Shown: positions 42,703-51,759, counted from the stretch's first letter. The stretch is DNA of 64,000 nucleotides from a virus (IMGVR_UViG_3300017605_001488:32876-96875); one strand, 5' to 3'. The notes: generated by a model not told the origin, from the sequence alone. Numbers and translations: made by a program.

Positions 42703-45369
42703 TCACTTCTGGGTCACGGTGGGGCCGAATGACCGGTTGCCCAACACGTCGGTTTTCTTAGCAATAATGGTGGCCAACGTCTCCCCATCGAGGATGAGGT
42801 TGACGTTGGTGGTCGAATCGACCTTCGGGGGCAATGCCGGTGCCGCCGCTGCGGGCGCAATTGCCGCCGCACCCGCCACCGCCGCCGCTGCGGGGTTGGT
42901 CGCCGGCGCGAGCGGTGGTGCGGTCGTTCCGACGATCGGCCCTCCTGCGCCACCCAGCGGGCCGGGCGCGGCGGTGCCGGGCGGTCCACCCATCGGCGTC
43001 GTGGCGGTGGGGGGCGGCTTGTCCAGGCCGAGCTTCGCCTCGAGCCCCTTGAGCGCGTCGTGCTTGAATCCCTCGACGGCCTTCTGCAACCCGAGGTCCT
43101 TGCCGAGCTTCTTGGCGATGCCATCGAACTGAGCGGCGATGGTCGAAATCATCGCGGTGATGCCGGCGACGATCTGTTGGATGACCCCGAACAGAATCTG
43201 CTTCGCGCCGTACCACGCGAGCGCCCAATTCCCCGTCAGCAAACCGCTGATGAGGTTGAACGCGCCCACGAACATGTTCTTGAGCCCGGACAGCCACGTC
43301 ATGATTCCGCCGATGTTCGCGGCGGCGGTGTTCAGCATCACCGCGAACCCCTGCACGGCGAGACCGACGACGTACCCGATGATGCCTCCGATGACGCCGA
43401 GGGTCTTGCCGAGGTCCTTCCACGAGTTGGATGTGCCGTCTGCACCGCCCATCGCTTGCGTGAACGCGGCGAAAATGTTCTTGAGCGCGCCCCACACCTG
43501 CATCATCGCGCCCCACACGAACGACAGCACGGGACCCATCGCCTTGAAGCCCTGAATCATCCCGGTCGTCACGTCGATGACGGCGGTGATGGCTTGCACG
43601 AGCAGCCCGACGCCCTTGGCGAGCAACGTGCCAATCGATGCGCCTGCCTCGCCGAACTTCTGGAACTTGCCACGCGCCTCGTCCGGTCCGTCCTTCGCGA
43701 ACCCGATCGCGGTGCCCAATTCCTTGAACGAATCGACCAGTGCTTTGAACACCGGGCCGAGCGTGTCCATCGTCTTCTCGAACCCGTCGATGAGCCCAAC
43801 GACGAAGTTCTTGACCCGGTTGAACCACAGGAAGACGGTGACGGCGAAGTCCTCGACGCCCTTGTTGCCGTTCTCGAGGTCACGCAACACCGTCCCAGAG
43901 AACCCACCGTCCTCGAACAGCTGTTGCACCGCCTCGACGGCGAGCTTGACCTTGTTGAACACATCGGTGACGAACGTGGCGAACCCGCCGAGGTTCTTGT
44001 CGAACGCGTGCTTGAAGCCGTAGAAAACGACCGCGGCGGCGGCGAACGCCGCGAGCATGTATTCGGTGATGGCCACCACCGCGGCGAACGCGATGGCAAT
44101 CACTTCGGCGGATGCGGCGGCGGCCATGACAGCGCCGACGATGCCGACCACGATGCCGACGAGGATGAGCAGCGCCGACCCGAGCGCGACACCGACCACC
44201 AACGCCTTCCGCACGGGTCCCGGGAGGTTGTTGAACGCGTCGACGAGATGCGTGATGAGCGCGGCGGCCTTGGTGATGAGCGGCAACAGCACGTCGCCGA
44301 CTTTGATAAGCGCCACTTGCAGCTTCGACTTCAGCAAGTTGGCCTGAAAGTCGTACGTGTCGCTCATCTTCTCGAACGCCAGGTCGGTCGCGCCCGTGGC
44401 CTTCGCCATCTCCGCGAGGTTGCCGTTGAACGCGGCGGCGTTGTTGTTCGCGAGCGCCGAGATGGTGTTGAACGCCTCGATCGACCCGAACAGCTTGGCG
44501 ATGGTGTCCTTATTGTACTTCGCGCTGCCGGTGATGGAGTCGAGCAGTCCCTTGAACCCCTTGGCGCGCAACGTCGCCGCATCGAACTTGATGCCGAGTC
44601 GCTGCGCTTCGGCGGTGGCGTCGCTCGTCGGCTTGACGACGTTGGCGAACGCGGCCTTGAGGCCGGTGACCGCTTCGTGGGTGTTGATGCCCTGAACGGT
44701 GACGGCGGCGAGCGCCGCGGAGAGCTCCGTGAACGACACGCCCAACGTCGCCGCGGTCGGTGCTACCTTTCCGAGCGTCGCACCGAGCTCGGCGGCCGTG
44801 GTCTTGCCCAACCGGACGGTGGTGAACAACACATCGGCGGCCTGTGCCGCTTGCAGGTTCGTTGCGGCATACGCGGCGGTGACGGACGTGAGCACGTCGA
44901 CGGACGTGAACACATCGGTGACACCGCCGATTGCCAGCTTGTTCGCGACGGCGAGGAGCTCGGATGCCTTCGCGGCATCGGTCACGCCGGCGGAGATCGT
45001 TTGGTACAACGCCTTGGCTTGCGTGTTCGCGTCACCACCGTACGTCTCGGCGAGCTTCGTGGTGATGTCCCACAGCTTGTCCGTCGGGAACGTCGCCTCG
45101 TCCACGAGGGTCGACACCTCCGAGATCGACTTCTGAAACTTGGCGGCTTCATTCGCCGCGAACCCCAAACCGACCAACCCCGCGGCACCGACGCCGATGA
45201 GCACCTTGCTCATCTTCTGCATCTCGCCGCCGACTTCCTGCATCGACACCTTGGACTTCTCGGCCTTGCCGCGCATCGTGTCCAAGTTGTTCCCGGCCTT
45301 GGCGAACACACCGCTGGCGGAGTCATCCGCGGTGAGCTGGAAACCAAGGCCGAGAGCGTTCAATGCCAC
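42703..45369 (-). CDS. Tape measure protein, TP901-type
   Basis: An 888-residue tape measure protein that sets tail length and is delivered with the DNA. The N-terminus (LGLGFQLTADDSASGVFAKA) and the region AKFQKSISEVSTLVDEATFP through TRAAELGATLGKVAPTAATL match the TP901 core. Hydrophobic segments occupy the centre (LILVGIVVGIVGAVMAAAAS and VGLAVQGFAVMLN). The C-terminus is Pro/Ala-rich. The GTG at 45369 has AGGA seven bases away. By the usual ratio of about 0.15 nm per residue the tail would be about 130 nm; that is an estimate. Confidence 0.9.
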   Translation of the reverse strand: MALNALGLGFQLTADDSASGVFAKAGNNLDTMRGKAEKSKVSMQEVGGEMQKMSKVLIGVGAAGLVGLGFAANEAAKFQKSISEVSTLVDEATFPTDKLWDITTKLAETYGGDANTQAKALYQTISAGVTDAAKASELLAVANKLAIGGVTDVFTSVDVLTSVTAAYAATNLQAAQAADVLFTTVRLGKTTAAELGATLGKVAPTAATLGVSFTELSAALAAVTVQGINTHEAVTGLKAAFANVVKPTSDATAEAQRLGIKFDAATLRAKGFKGLLDSITGSAKYNKDTIAKLFGSIEAFNTISALANNNAAAFNGNLAEMAKATGATDLAFEKMSDTYDFQANLLKSKLQVALIKVGDVLLPLITKAAALITHLVDAFNNLPGPVRKALVVGVALGSALLILVGIVVGIVGAVMAAAASAEVIAIAFAAVVAITEYMLAAFAAAAVVFYGFKHAFDKNLGGFATFVTDVFNKVKLAVEAVQQLFEDGGFSGTVLRDLENGNKGVEDFAVTVFLWFNRVKNFVVGLIDGFEKTMDTLGPVFKALVDSFKELGTAIGFAKDGPDEARGKFQKFGEAGASIGTLLAKGVGLLVQAITAVIDVTTGMIQGFKAMGPVLSFVWGAMMQVWGALKNIFAAFTQAMGGADGTSNSWKDLGKTLGVIGGIIGYVVGLAVQGFAVMLNTAAANIGGIMTWLSGLKNMFVGAFNLISGLLTGNWALAWYGAKQILFGVIQQIVAGITAMISTIAAQFDGIAKKLGKDLGLQKAVEGFKHDALKGLEAKLGLDKPPPTATTPMGGPPGTAAPGPLGGAGGPIVGTTAPPLAPATNPAAAAVAGAAAIAPAAAAPALPPKVDSTTNVNLILDGETLATIIAKKTDVLGNRSFGPTVTQK

Positions 45370-45378
45370 GGGGCGATC

Positions 45379-45663
45379 CTACTTTTTCGGTGACGAGTGC
45401 GCCTTCCGCATCGCGTCGGCTTCGGCACGGCGCTCCTCCTCAAGCCATTCGAGGTAGAGCTCCATGATATTCCAGTCTAGCTCGAGTACCTCCGTGCGGG
45501 TGAGGTTGGTGCCGCTCCCACCGTGCTGCTTGTAGATCAGGCGCCAGATGCGCCGCTCGATGTCGTCGGGGTCGATGATTGGGAGGAGGCCGGCGAGGCT
45601 TTGGGGTCCTCCTCTTTCTTCTTCGGCTTGCGCTGCTTCGAGGGTAGCCAGAAGCCCCGACCG
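45379..45663 (-). CDS. -1 frameshift extension of the tail assembly chaperone
   Basis: A 94-codon open stretch in the -1 frame relative to the 45537-46352 gene, helical and charged (LLATLEAAQAEEERGGPQS, IERRIWRLIYKQHGGSG, MELYLEWLEEERR). It overlaps the zero-frame gene by 127 bases and has no good start of its own. Joined by a -1 shift at CCCTTTC it gives a 324-residue product (230 zero-frame plus 94). A longer minor product from a frameshift just upstream of the tape measure is a hallmark of long-tailed phages. Confidence 0.75.
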   Translation of the reverse strand, partial: RSGLLATLEAAQAEEERGGPQSLAGLLPIIDPDDIERRIWRLIYKQHGGSGTNLTRTEVLELDWNIMELYLEWLEEERRAEADAMRKAHSSPKK

Positions 45664-46352
45664 AAAGGGATGGCCACCTGCTGCTGACTCCCGCACGCCG
45701 GGCATTCGATCTCGATGTCCGTTTCGACGCCGCCGTCGACGGCGTCCATGTCGGCGATGAGCCCCATCGCGTCATCGAGGTCGAGGTTGTCGAGGAACCG
45801 CAGCTTGTCGTTCGGATCGACGCCGACCACTTCGACGATGCGCGCCGTCAGCGCCAGCGTCATCACCTCGTCGCGGCGGTTGCGCGCGCGTTGGGCGGCG
45901 GTCGATTCGATCTCGCCCGTGACGAGCCGGAAGAAGCACTGACGCCCGGTCGATTGGATGGTCGTGGGGAACTTGTTGTCACGCACGAACACGTCGACGG
46001 ACTCCTTGGGCATCTTGCGGAACGGGAGCTTTTCGAGGTCGATGGACCACTCGATCTTCTCCCTGCACCCGAGGTTCGTGCACTGCACGTCGAAGTCGTA
46101 GTCGGGTCCGTACGTCGCGATGCGGGTCTGCATCAACGTGTAGAACCGGTCGCACACGAGCACGTCCGACCACTTGAATCCGCCCTTGTACGGGCCGGCG
46201 TCGTTCGTCCCGAGCCACACGGACTCGAGGATCGAATCGAACGTGGTGCCTTTCCGCACGCCCGCCATGTCGGCGAGGAGGTTGGCTTCCTTGACCTTGA
46301 GCTTGCGGACTTCGCCCGACAAGCCCGACGGGCATACGATGGTGCGCGACAT
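45537..46352 (-). CDS. Tail assembly chaperone, zero-frame product (T4 gp26-like fold)
   Basis: A 271-residue protein. It begins with SRTIVCPSGLSGEVRKLKVK and has two cysteine pairs, CTNLGC and CPAC, that look like a zinc site (FDVQCTNLGCREKIEWSIDL). This pattern recalls the T4 gp26-type baseplate family; the position between the tube and the tape measure also matches the tail assembly chaperone. The ATG at 46352 has AAGGAG upstream, inside a hairpin that may limit its translation. A Ser/Thr/Ala-rich tail (after 245) exists only in the unshifted product. Confidence 0.75.
   Translation of the reverse strand: MSRTIVCPSGLSGEVRKLKVKEANLLADMAGVRKGTTFDSILESVWLGTNDAGPYKGGFKWSDVLVCDRFYTLMQTRIATYGPDYDFDVQCTNLGCREKIEWSIDLEKLPFRKMPKESVDVFVRDNKFPTTIQSTGRQCFFRLVTGEIESTAAQRARNRRDEVMTLALTARIVEVVGVDPNDKLRFLDNLDLDDAMGLIADMDAVDGGVETDIEIECPACGSQQQVAIPFGRGFWLPSKQRKPKKKEEDPKASPASSQSSTPTTSSGASGA
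45663..45669 (-). promoter_or_regulatory. Predicted -1 slippery heptamer CCCTTTC
   Basis: In the zero frame the sequence reads C-CCT-TTC, a perfect X-XXY-YYZ heptamer, with P-site and A-site tRNAs able to re-pair on CCC and TTT. Eight bases later GCTTC (45651-45655 on plus as GAAGC) can pair with GAAGC (45635-45639) across 11 bases, a possible stimulatory stem. The -1 frame is then open to 45379. Confidence 0.7.
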
Positions 46353-46353
46353 G

Positions 46354-46404
46354 GGTAGCTCCTTTGCCCCGGACGGTGACGGCCCGGGTCACGAGGAGCC
46401 TACC
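46354..46404 (-). promoter_or_regulatory. Hairpin masking the chaperone ribosome-binding site
   Basis: On the message, GGTAGGCTCC (46395-46404) can pair with GGAGCTACC (46354-46362), which includes the AAGGAG ribosome site of the chaperone gene; one base bulges. Inside lies a second stem GTGAC/GTCAC (46376-46380, 46388-46392) around a GC-rich loop. The structure fills most of the 57-base gap after the tube gene, so it could lower chaperone output relative to the abundant tube protein or act as a partial terminator. Confidence 0.6.
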
Positions 46405-46409
46405 ACGGA

Positions 46410-46880
46410 TTAGGCGGGCGCCTTCACCCGATCGGGGTACTTGTACGTGAGGGTCACCGACTCGATGACGTTCTCGTCGCTGTCGTTGTCCCAATCGCCG
46501 CCCTTGAACTTCGTGGGCCACGCATCGAACAGGCGCCACCGCTTGAGCGTCGTGCCGTCGCGGTCTTGCTGGACGATGTCGACGTTTTTCTTGTAGTTCG
46601 GGGTGACCACGCCGGTGTTGGCCGCGATGTTCGCCACGAGCTGAAACCAGTTCCACAGGTCCTCGTCGTCGGTGGCACCGCGCTCGAGAACAACGTCGGT
46701 GACCTTCACACGCCCGGGCTCCTTCTCCGGGACGAGTGCGCCGCCTTCGTGTTGCTCCACGACCGCAACCTCGAGCTCGAGCGGTCCCGCCTTGGTGAAC
46801 TTCGCCACCGCGAACCCGTCGATCTCGACAACGAACTTGAACTTCTTATCGAACTTTCGCGGCGCACCTTGCACGGCCAT
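46410..46880 (-). CDS. Tail tube protein
   Basis: A 156-residue inner tube protein of the gp19/conserved phage tail protein family. Family marks are [21 protein letters not shown] near the start, [20 protein letters not shown], and the closing [13 protein letters not shown]. Hundreds of copies stack into the DNA conduit. Order sheath, tube, chaperone, tape measure is conserved in myoviruses. The ATG at 46880 is 28 bases after the sheath stop. Confidence 0.88.
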   Translation of the reverse strand: MAVQGAPRKFDKKFKFVVEIDGFAVAKFTKAGPLELEVAVVEQHEGGALVPEKEPGRVKVTDVVLERGATDDEDLWNWFQLVANIAANTGVVTPNYKKNVDIVQQDRDGTTLKRWRLFDAWPTKFKGGDWDNDSDENVIESVTLTYKYPDRVKAPA

Positions 46881-46907
46881 GTGATTGTTCTCCGGTTGAC
46901 GAGACTA

Positions 46908-49127
46908 TCAGGCAGCGAGCGACCGCGTGTCCTGGGTGAAGTTGAGGATGCCCCATTGCACCGGCTTCTGGGTGGCGAGGCCGATGCGTCCGATGAGCTT
47001 GCCAGCGAACGCGACCGCGGGCGGGTTGAGCCCGGCACCGAAGTCGACGAAGAACGCCGTCGACGGGTCCTTCGTGCGGAACGCGCCTTTCTTCATCTCG
47101 ACGGTCAGGAAGTTGGTGACCGTACGGGCCACCTCGGCGCGCAACGTTTCGTCGTTGTTGCGGTGCCGCGCGAATTGCAGGCCGTCCTTGACCGACTGCT
47201 CGATGAAGATGACACCGCGACGTTCCGACACCGACGGGAAGTTGCCCGTGGTCTTGAGCGTGTGGTGCCCGTCGATGTACCGCGGCTGCCCGCGGTCGGT
47301 GTGGATGACGTTGATGAGTTTCGGGTCGAGGATGTCGCGCACCGATTCGTCGTTGACCTCGTCGGTCTCGAATCCGAGACAACCGAGAATCTTGCCGAAC
47401 TCGATGCCGGCGGGCGCCTGATAGATACCGCCCTCCTTCGCATCGTTGCGCGCCATGACGCCGCACACGTACCCGCTCGGTGCGACGGTGATGGTCGACG
47501 CCGTGCCGAACACCGCGGTGGAGGGGTTGTTCACCTTGATTCGCGGATAGTAGATCGCCGCGAACTCCGACAGCTCCTTGATGGCAGCAGTCGATTCGAC
47601 GTACGTGACCATGCCGGTCGGCGACGTGGATGCGGGCGGATCGAGCACCGCGAACACCGCACCGTTCCGCGTGACCTCGCAGTACGAAATCATGGCGTTG
47701 TGCACGGCGCTGGTTGCACGACCCGGGATCGCGAGGAGCGAGAGCTCCTGCACGAGATCGAACGCACGCATCCCTGTGCGGCCGTTCGTACCGGTTGCAC
47801 CGATGTAGTCGGTGTCGACGATACCCGCGAGCCCGTCGTTGCCGCCAGTGAGTGCAGCGTTGGTGTTCGCCGGCCGGTCGCCCGGCGCGGGCACGGCCGC
47901 CGCCAGGTCGGTGACGGTGATGAGGTCCGAACCGTTGTTCGCGTCGTTGATGATCGTCGGGGCGTACCGCGTGTCGGTGTCGTCCATCGACAGGTTGGGC
48001 CACGTCTCGACGGTGATGCCGGACTTGACCACGCGGAGGTTGAACCGCGCGGCTTCGCCGCTGGTCGCCGCCTCGATGTACGCGGTGAGCGCGTTGCCGT
48101 ACGTGCCGTCGGTCTTGCCGTCGACCTTGAGCGTGTTGACCGGCGTACCGGCCAGGCCCAAGTGCGTCGCATTGTCGAACCCGACCGCGACGGCGGTGGA
48201 GGTGCCCTTCACGAGCACCGACGATGCCGCACCTGTCGTGCTCGACGTGATGCGCGGCTTCCCGCCGACGACGGTGGACGTGCCGCCGACGATCGGCACC
48301 GCCGTGATGACGGAGGCGACTTCGGTGGCGGTGACGGCGTCGATGTTGGCGACGTTGCCCGTGCCCGATCCGACACCGCCGGGGAACGACAGCGCCGCGT
48401 TCGCCGATCCGCCGGTCACTTCTACCGACGATGCGGTGCCGCGCTTGTCCGATTGGATGCGCACCTGGCCCGCGTTCACGTCGACGAGCGCGCCGACGAG
48501 CTGGCCCGCGATGACCGCGGCGACCTCGAGCGCGGTGGCGTTCGTGATGTCGACGAAGTTGCCGGTGTGGAACGTGACGGTCTGCACACCACCACCGTCG
48601 ATCTTGATGGTGAGCGTCTGCGCGTCGGCCAGCGTCTTCGGCCACGGGTCGCCACCGTCGGCGGAGCTCTTGGTGCCTCGCGTCGCGAGGAACGTGGCGG
48701 TGAGGTCGCCACCACCATCGATCGCGTACACGAGCGTCTGACCTGGCTCGAGGTCGTACGGGCCGACTGCACCTTCCGAATATCCGGAGGTCGCGGCGGC
48801 TGCGGAGGTCGCGAATGTGTGCGTGGCGGCGGCGCTCGTCTTCGTGGTCGGGTCCGTCGCGTCGGTGTAGTGCACCGTGCGGGACACGTACGCGAGCACG
48901 CCACCCTCGGAGAAGTAACCGTCGAGCGCTTGAATCAGCTCTCCGTTGACGGTGTAGCCGCCGTACAGCTTCCGGTACGTGTCGGCGGTGACGAGCGTGC
49001 CGCCGAACGGCCCGCGCTCCGTGATGCCGACGAAACCCGGGATCGCGGTGGGGACGCCCGTGATCTGTCGAACGGCGGGCGCCTCTTCCTGCACCACCAA
49101 CTTCGACGAAAGGAGCTGCTGCGTCAT
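46908..49127 (-). CDS. Contractile tail sheath protein
   Basis: A 739-residue sheath protein. The N-terminal GVPTAIPGFVGITERGPFGG and the C-terminal half (FEDGGI-like YQAPAGIEFGKILG, RDILDPKLINVIHTDRGQPR, SVSERRGVIFIEQSVKDGLQ and the closing GILNFTQDT) are conserved. A variable, Gly/Thr/Ala-rich region between about residues 85 and 370 makes it much longer than the usual 400-500 residues and probably forms exposed surface domains. The ATG at 49127 has GAGAGGT upstream. Confidence 0.9.
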   Translation of the reverse strand: MTQQLLSSKLVVQEEAPAVRQITGVPTAIPGFVGITERGPFGGTLVTADTYRKLYGGYTVNGELIQALDGYFSEGGVLAYVSRTVHYTDATDPTTKTSAAATHTFATSAAAATSGYSEGAVGPYDLEPGQTLVYAIDGGGDLTATFLATRGTKSSADGGDPWPKTLADAQTLTIKIDGGGVQTVTFHTGNFVDITNATALEVAAVIAGQLVGALVDVNAGQVRIQSDKRGTASSVEVTGGSANAALSFPGGVGSGTGNVANIDAVTATEVASVITAVPIVGGTSTVVGGKPRITSSTTGAASSVLVKGTSTAVAVGFDNATHLGLAGTPVNTLKVDGKTDGTYGNALTAYIEAATSGEAARFNLRVVKSGITVETWPNLSMDDTDTRYAPTIINDANNGSDLITVTDLAAAVPAPGDRPANTNAALTGGNDGLAGIVDTDYIGATGTNGRTGMRAFDLVQELSLLAIPGRATSAVHNAMISYCEVTRNGAVFAVLDPPASTSPTGMVTYVESTAAIKELSEFAAIYYPRIKVNNPSTAVFGTASTITVAPSGYVCGVMARNDAKEGGIYQAPAGIEFGKILGCLGFETDEVNDESVRDILDPKLINVIHTDRGQPRYIDGHHTLKTTGNFPSVSERRGVIFIEQSVKDGLQFARHRNNDETLRAEVARTVTNFLTVEMKKGAFRTKDPSTAFFVDFGAGLNPPAVAFAGKLIGRIGLATQKPVQWGILNFTQDTRSLAA

Positions 49128-49147
49128 GGTCTGCTACCTCTCCAGGT

Positions 49148-49162
49148 GCCGGACGTTCCGGC
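49148..49162 (-). promoter_or_regulatory. Hairpin before the sheath ribosome site
   Basis: A perfect 6-bp hairpin GCCGGA/TCCGGC with a three-base loop, located between the upstream stop and the sheath ribosome-binding site. It may protect the 5' end of a processed sheath message or space translation. No U-run follows. Confidence 0.4.
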
Positions 49163-49165
49163 TCG

Positions 49166-49489
49166 TTAGTCGATCTCGATCACGTGCTCGGCGGGTTCCT
49201 CGACCTTGCCGGGCAAACGTAGCACGGACATGAGCCCGTGCGCGACACGGAATCGAATCTGCGGGACATCGGCCACCGCGTCCGGGAGCGGTTCGCTCTC
49301 CGCGCCACCCAACCACGTGATGGACGTGGGCACACGCTTCTCGATGTGGCGGGTGCCGGCTTTGCCGTCGATTTCCGCCGGCAGCGTGAACTTCAGATCG
49401 ACCGGTTTGCACGCGGCGTGGTCACCGTAGTCCTTGTTTTCGAGGTTCAGGACGAAGATGGTGCGCTCGAGGTTCTTGATGATGACCAT
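49166..49489 (-). CDS. Unknown small tail-module protein
   Basis: A 107-residue beta-rich protein from the ATG at 49489 (MVIIKNLERTIFVLNLENKD). It has one obvious surface loop with GGAESEPLPDAVADVPQIR and a short acidic C-terminus. It precedes the sheath gene, a place where phages carry small connector or completion proteins. No family is recognised. Confidence 0.65.
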   Translation of the reverse strand: MVIIKNLERTIFVLNLENKDYGDHAACKPVDLKFTLPAEIDGKAGTRHIEKRVPTSITWLGGAESEPLPDAVADVPQIRFRVAHGLMSVLRLPGKVEEPAEHVIEID

Positions 49490-49501
49490 GCCGGTATTCT
49501 C

Positions 49502-50575
49502 CTACTCCAGCTGCTCAAAGTCGATGCCCCCGGCGGGTGGGGGTTGATCGAACGCGGTTTGGCCACCCTGCCCGATGGGCCCGGTGGGGGTACTGCCGAC
49601 GATGACCGCGGAGGGAACCACGGCCGCCAGGTCCGCGCCAGTCTGGACATAGTCGGCGAGCTTTTTCCCCTTGAGGATCGCCATGTCGGCATCGTCCAGG
49701 TCGACGCCGCGGATGATGAACGTGCCTGAGAATTGGCGCACGTTGTCCTCGTTCGGGCGGCTCGTGACGGCGGGCACGCCGGTGAACGGCATCTCCATCT
49801 CGTACGAAACGGTGCCCTTGGTCGCATCGTGTTCGTCGGCGGCCATCGTGAGCTCGATGTTGCGCGTGAAGTACCGCGTGGCCTCGCTCATCAACGCAAG
49901 GAGCTCGAACGTCGATTCGCTGCCGCCAAGAATCTCGAACTCGAGATCCACCGTCGTCGGCGGACGGAGCTCGAGGAATCCTTGCCCGCTCGCATCGGAC
50001 GTGTCGGGAACACGACGCGCCTCGTTCGTTGCGTAGATGCGGTTGGTGTTGAACTTCGGTCCGATGAGCACGAGCGCGGGCAGCTTCGCGAAGTCGATCC
50101 GATTGGTAGCATCCGCCGGTGTCTCGTCGAAGTCGGTGTGGATGGTCAACGACGTGTTCGCGAGCACTTGCCGCTTGAGGTCCTGCAACAACGTACGCAC
50201 CAACCGCACGAGCGTTCCTTCGATGGACAGGTCGGGCAGCTTGAACGTGTACGCGGTCGGCTTCGTCGCGGTTTCCGATCCGATGAGCACGCCGTTCTGA
50301 TCGATGTTTTCGACCTTGATGGCGACGACCTCGGGATCGGCCGCGGGCGCCTCGACGAACATGCGCGACGTGCTGACGACGTACACGCGCCGCGCAACGA
50401 CGGTGCGCACCGATCCGATGAACGACACACGCACGCTCGGATTTGGCGGCGTGGATGGCCCGGTTGCCGGCGGCACCGGCGGGAGTCGGAAGTTGGTGCC
50501 GACGATCGTGATGATGTACCGCCCACCCGACGCGCCGCTCGTCGGCGACACCGATGCAATGGTGGGGGTGGCCAT
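49502..50575 (-). CDS. Structural protein with N-terminal IPT/TIG domain
   Basis: A 357-residue protein. The first 95 residues form an IPT/TIG (Ig-like) domain (TIASVSPTSGASGGRYIITI, IVGTNF). The rest is an alpha/beta domain (DFAKLPALVLIGPKFNTNRI, ..TFIIRGVDLDDADMAILKG) resembling the sheath-associated or tail-terminator class by position. A Gly/Pro-rich tail closes the protein. The Ig domain would be displayed on the virion surface. Function is inferred from context only. Confidence 0.65.
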   Translation of the reverse strand: MATPTIASVSPTSGASGGRYIITIVGTNFRLPPVPPATGPSTPPNPSVRVSFIGSVRTVVARRVYVVSTSRMFVEAPAADPEVVAIKVENIDQNGVLIGSETATKPTAYTFKLPDLSIEGTLVRLVRTLLQDLKRQVLANTSLTIHTDFDETPADATNRIDFAKLPALVLIGPKFNTNRIYATNEARRVPDTSDASGQGFLELRPPTTVDLEFEILGGSESTFELLALMSEATRYFTRNIELTMAADEHDATKGTVSYEMEMPFTGVPAVTSRPNEDNVRQFSGTFIIRGVDLDDADMAILKGKKLADYVQTGADLAAVVPSAVIVGSTPTGPIGQGGQTAFDQPPPAGGIDFEQLE

Positions 50576-50589
50576 GTTCGGAGACTACC

Positions 50590-51249
50590 TCACGTCGAGC
50601 CCAGCTGCCCATGGAGCAGGCGCCCGACATCCGCCATGATCCGTTCGGGCGTCGTCGGGGTCCATTGACGGAACACCGGGCCAACGAACGGGCGCGGCGG
50701 GATGTGCACGGTGATGTACCCGGTGCTGTGACTGCCGCCGCCGCCATGCGTGTCGATGCCCGCGGCGGGAAACAACACGCCGAACAGGTACTTCCTCATC
50801 TTGTCGGTCATCTTCACGATGAAGTCGCGGCCGTTCTCGTGGATGTCGCCGAGGTTCGCGAGGTTCGATCCCGCACCCGCGGTGAATCGTCCACCGGCTC
50901 CGCGGCCCTGTCCGCCCTTCCGACGCGCAGTTCGCAGGATGCCGATGAACTTGGTGAGCGACGTGGGGGAGTTCGGGTGCACGGTGACGGCACCGGCCAG
51001 CGCGCCCGACACGTTGAGCGGTTTCGATCCACCGAATCCCGCGAGCGCGCGTGCGGCCATCGTCAGACGGGAGAGCGGTTGGAAGTCACCGCTGTGCAGC
51101 TTCTCCACAATCTTGCCCGCGAGGAACAGCCCCTCGCGATGCAACGCGACCCCGAGCGCGCGCTTGAATGCGCCGCGGCTGACGTTGTTGAACACGGCCC
51201 GCGCCTTGTCCCAATCGCCGGTTAGCTTCACACCAGGGGGCGCGCTCAT
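50590..51249 (-). CDS. Virion morphogenesis / tail completion protein (Mu gpG or HK97 gp10-like)
   Basis: A 219-residue protein. The N-terminal helix (GDWDKARAVFNNVSRGAFKR) followed by a short beta domain, a basic insert (RTARRKGGQGRGAGGRF) and the C-terminal PPRPFVGPVFRQW are the marks of the tail-completion/gpG-like family, in which a closing (R)PFxxP motif is common. It acts in joining head and tail. The ATG overlaps the upstream stop by four bases (ATGA). Confidence 0.7.
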   Translation of the reverse strand: MSAPPGVKLTGDWDKARAVFNNVSRGAFKRALGVALHREGLFLAGKIVEKLHSGDFQPLSRLTMAARALAGFGGSKPLNVSGALAGAVTVHPNSPTSLTKFIGILRTARRKGGQGRGAGGRFTAGAGSNLANLGDIHENGRDFIVKMTDKMRKYLFGVLFPAAGIDTHGGGGSHSTGYITVHIPPRPFVGPVFRQWTPTTPERIMADVGRLLHGQLGST

Positions 51250-51758
51250 GCGGGGAGTCCCGCGCTGCGGCAGTCGAAGTACACGAACAGCAGGTTGCGT
51301 TTGCGCCCGATGCCGAACGCGCCCGGCTGCACTTGCGTGACGAACACCGGGTCTTGGATCGTGGCTTGGACGCCGCCGTCTTGGTCGTAGATGGCCGTCA
51401 TGCGGTCACCGATGCGGATCGTGGCATCGCCTTCGGAGTCGACGTATCCGTTGTCCTCGAGCCACGGGAAGTGCATCACCGTGACGATCTTGGTGTCGGG
51501 CGAATCGCCGTTGAAGAACGCCTTGAGCTTGAGCCATTCGCCTTGCTCGATTTGCGCCGGGATGCGAACGGGGTCCTTGTACTTGAGCGCGCTCGTTCCC
51601 GGTCCCGCGCCACTGCCGGGCGGCAGACGCACCGGCTCCTTGAAGTCGACATCGTATCCGCTCGTCAACGGTCCGGCGGCGTCTGGGTCCGCAGACGTGG
51701 CCAGCGTATCGAGCTGTGCGATCTCGACCATGAACGGGAAGATGAGACGGCCACGCAT
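51246..51758 (-). CDS. Unknown head-tail connector-region protein
   Basis: A 170-residue beta-rich protein from the ATG at 51758 (MRGRLIFPFMVEIAQLDTLA). It has a Pro/Gly-rich loop followed by strands (IVTVMHFPWLEDNGYVDSEG) and a single C-terminal cysteine. Position between the connector-like gene and gpG-like gene fits a head-closure or stopper protein, but no family match is certain. Confidence 0.6.
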   Translation of the reverse strand: MRGRLIFPFMVEIAQLDTLATSADPDAAGPLTSGYDVDFKEPVRLPPGSGAGPGTSALKYKDPVRIPAQIEQGEWLKLKAFFNGDSPDTKIVTVMHFPWLEDNGYVDSEGDATIRIGDRMTAIYDQDGGVQATIQDPVFVTQVQPGAFGIGRKRNLLFVYFDCRSAGLPA

Positions 51759-51759
51759 G

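Noticed and set aside
43060-45393. Long plus-strand open frame antisense to the tape measure gene
   Set aside because: Composition rich in Arg, Glu, Asp and Leu with no motif; the minus-strand frame has a clear TP901 tape-measure pattern.
46566-49169. 867-codon plus-strand frame antisense to the sheath and tube genes
   Set aside because: No domain, no ribosome site, and it covers two confidently identified minus-strand structural genes.
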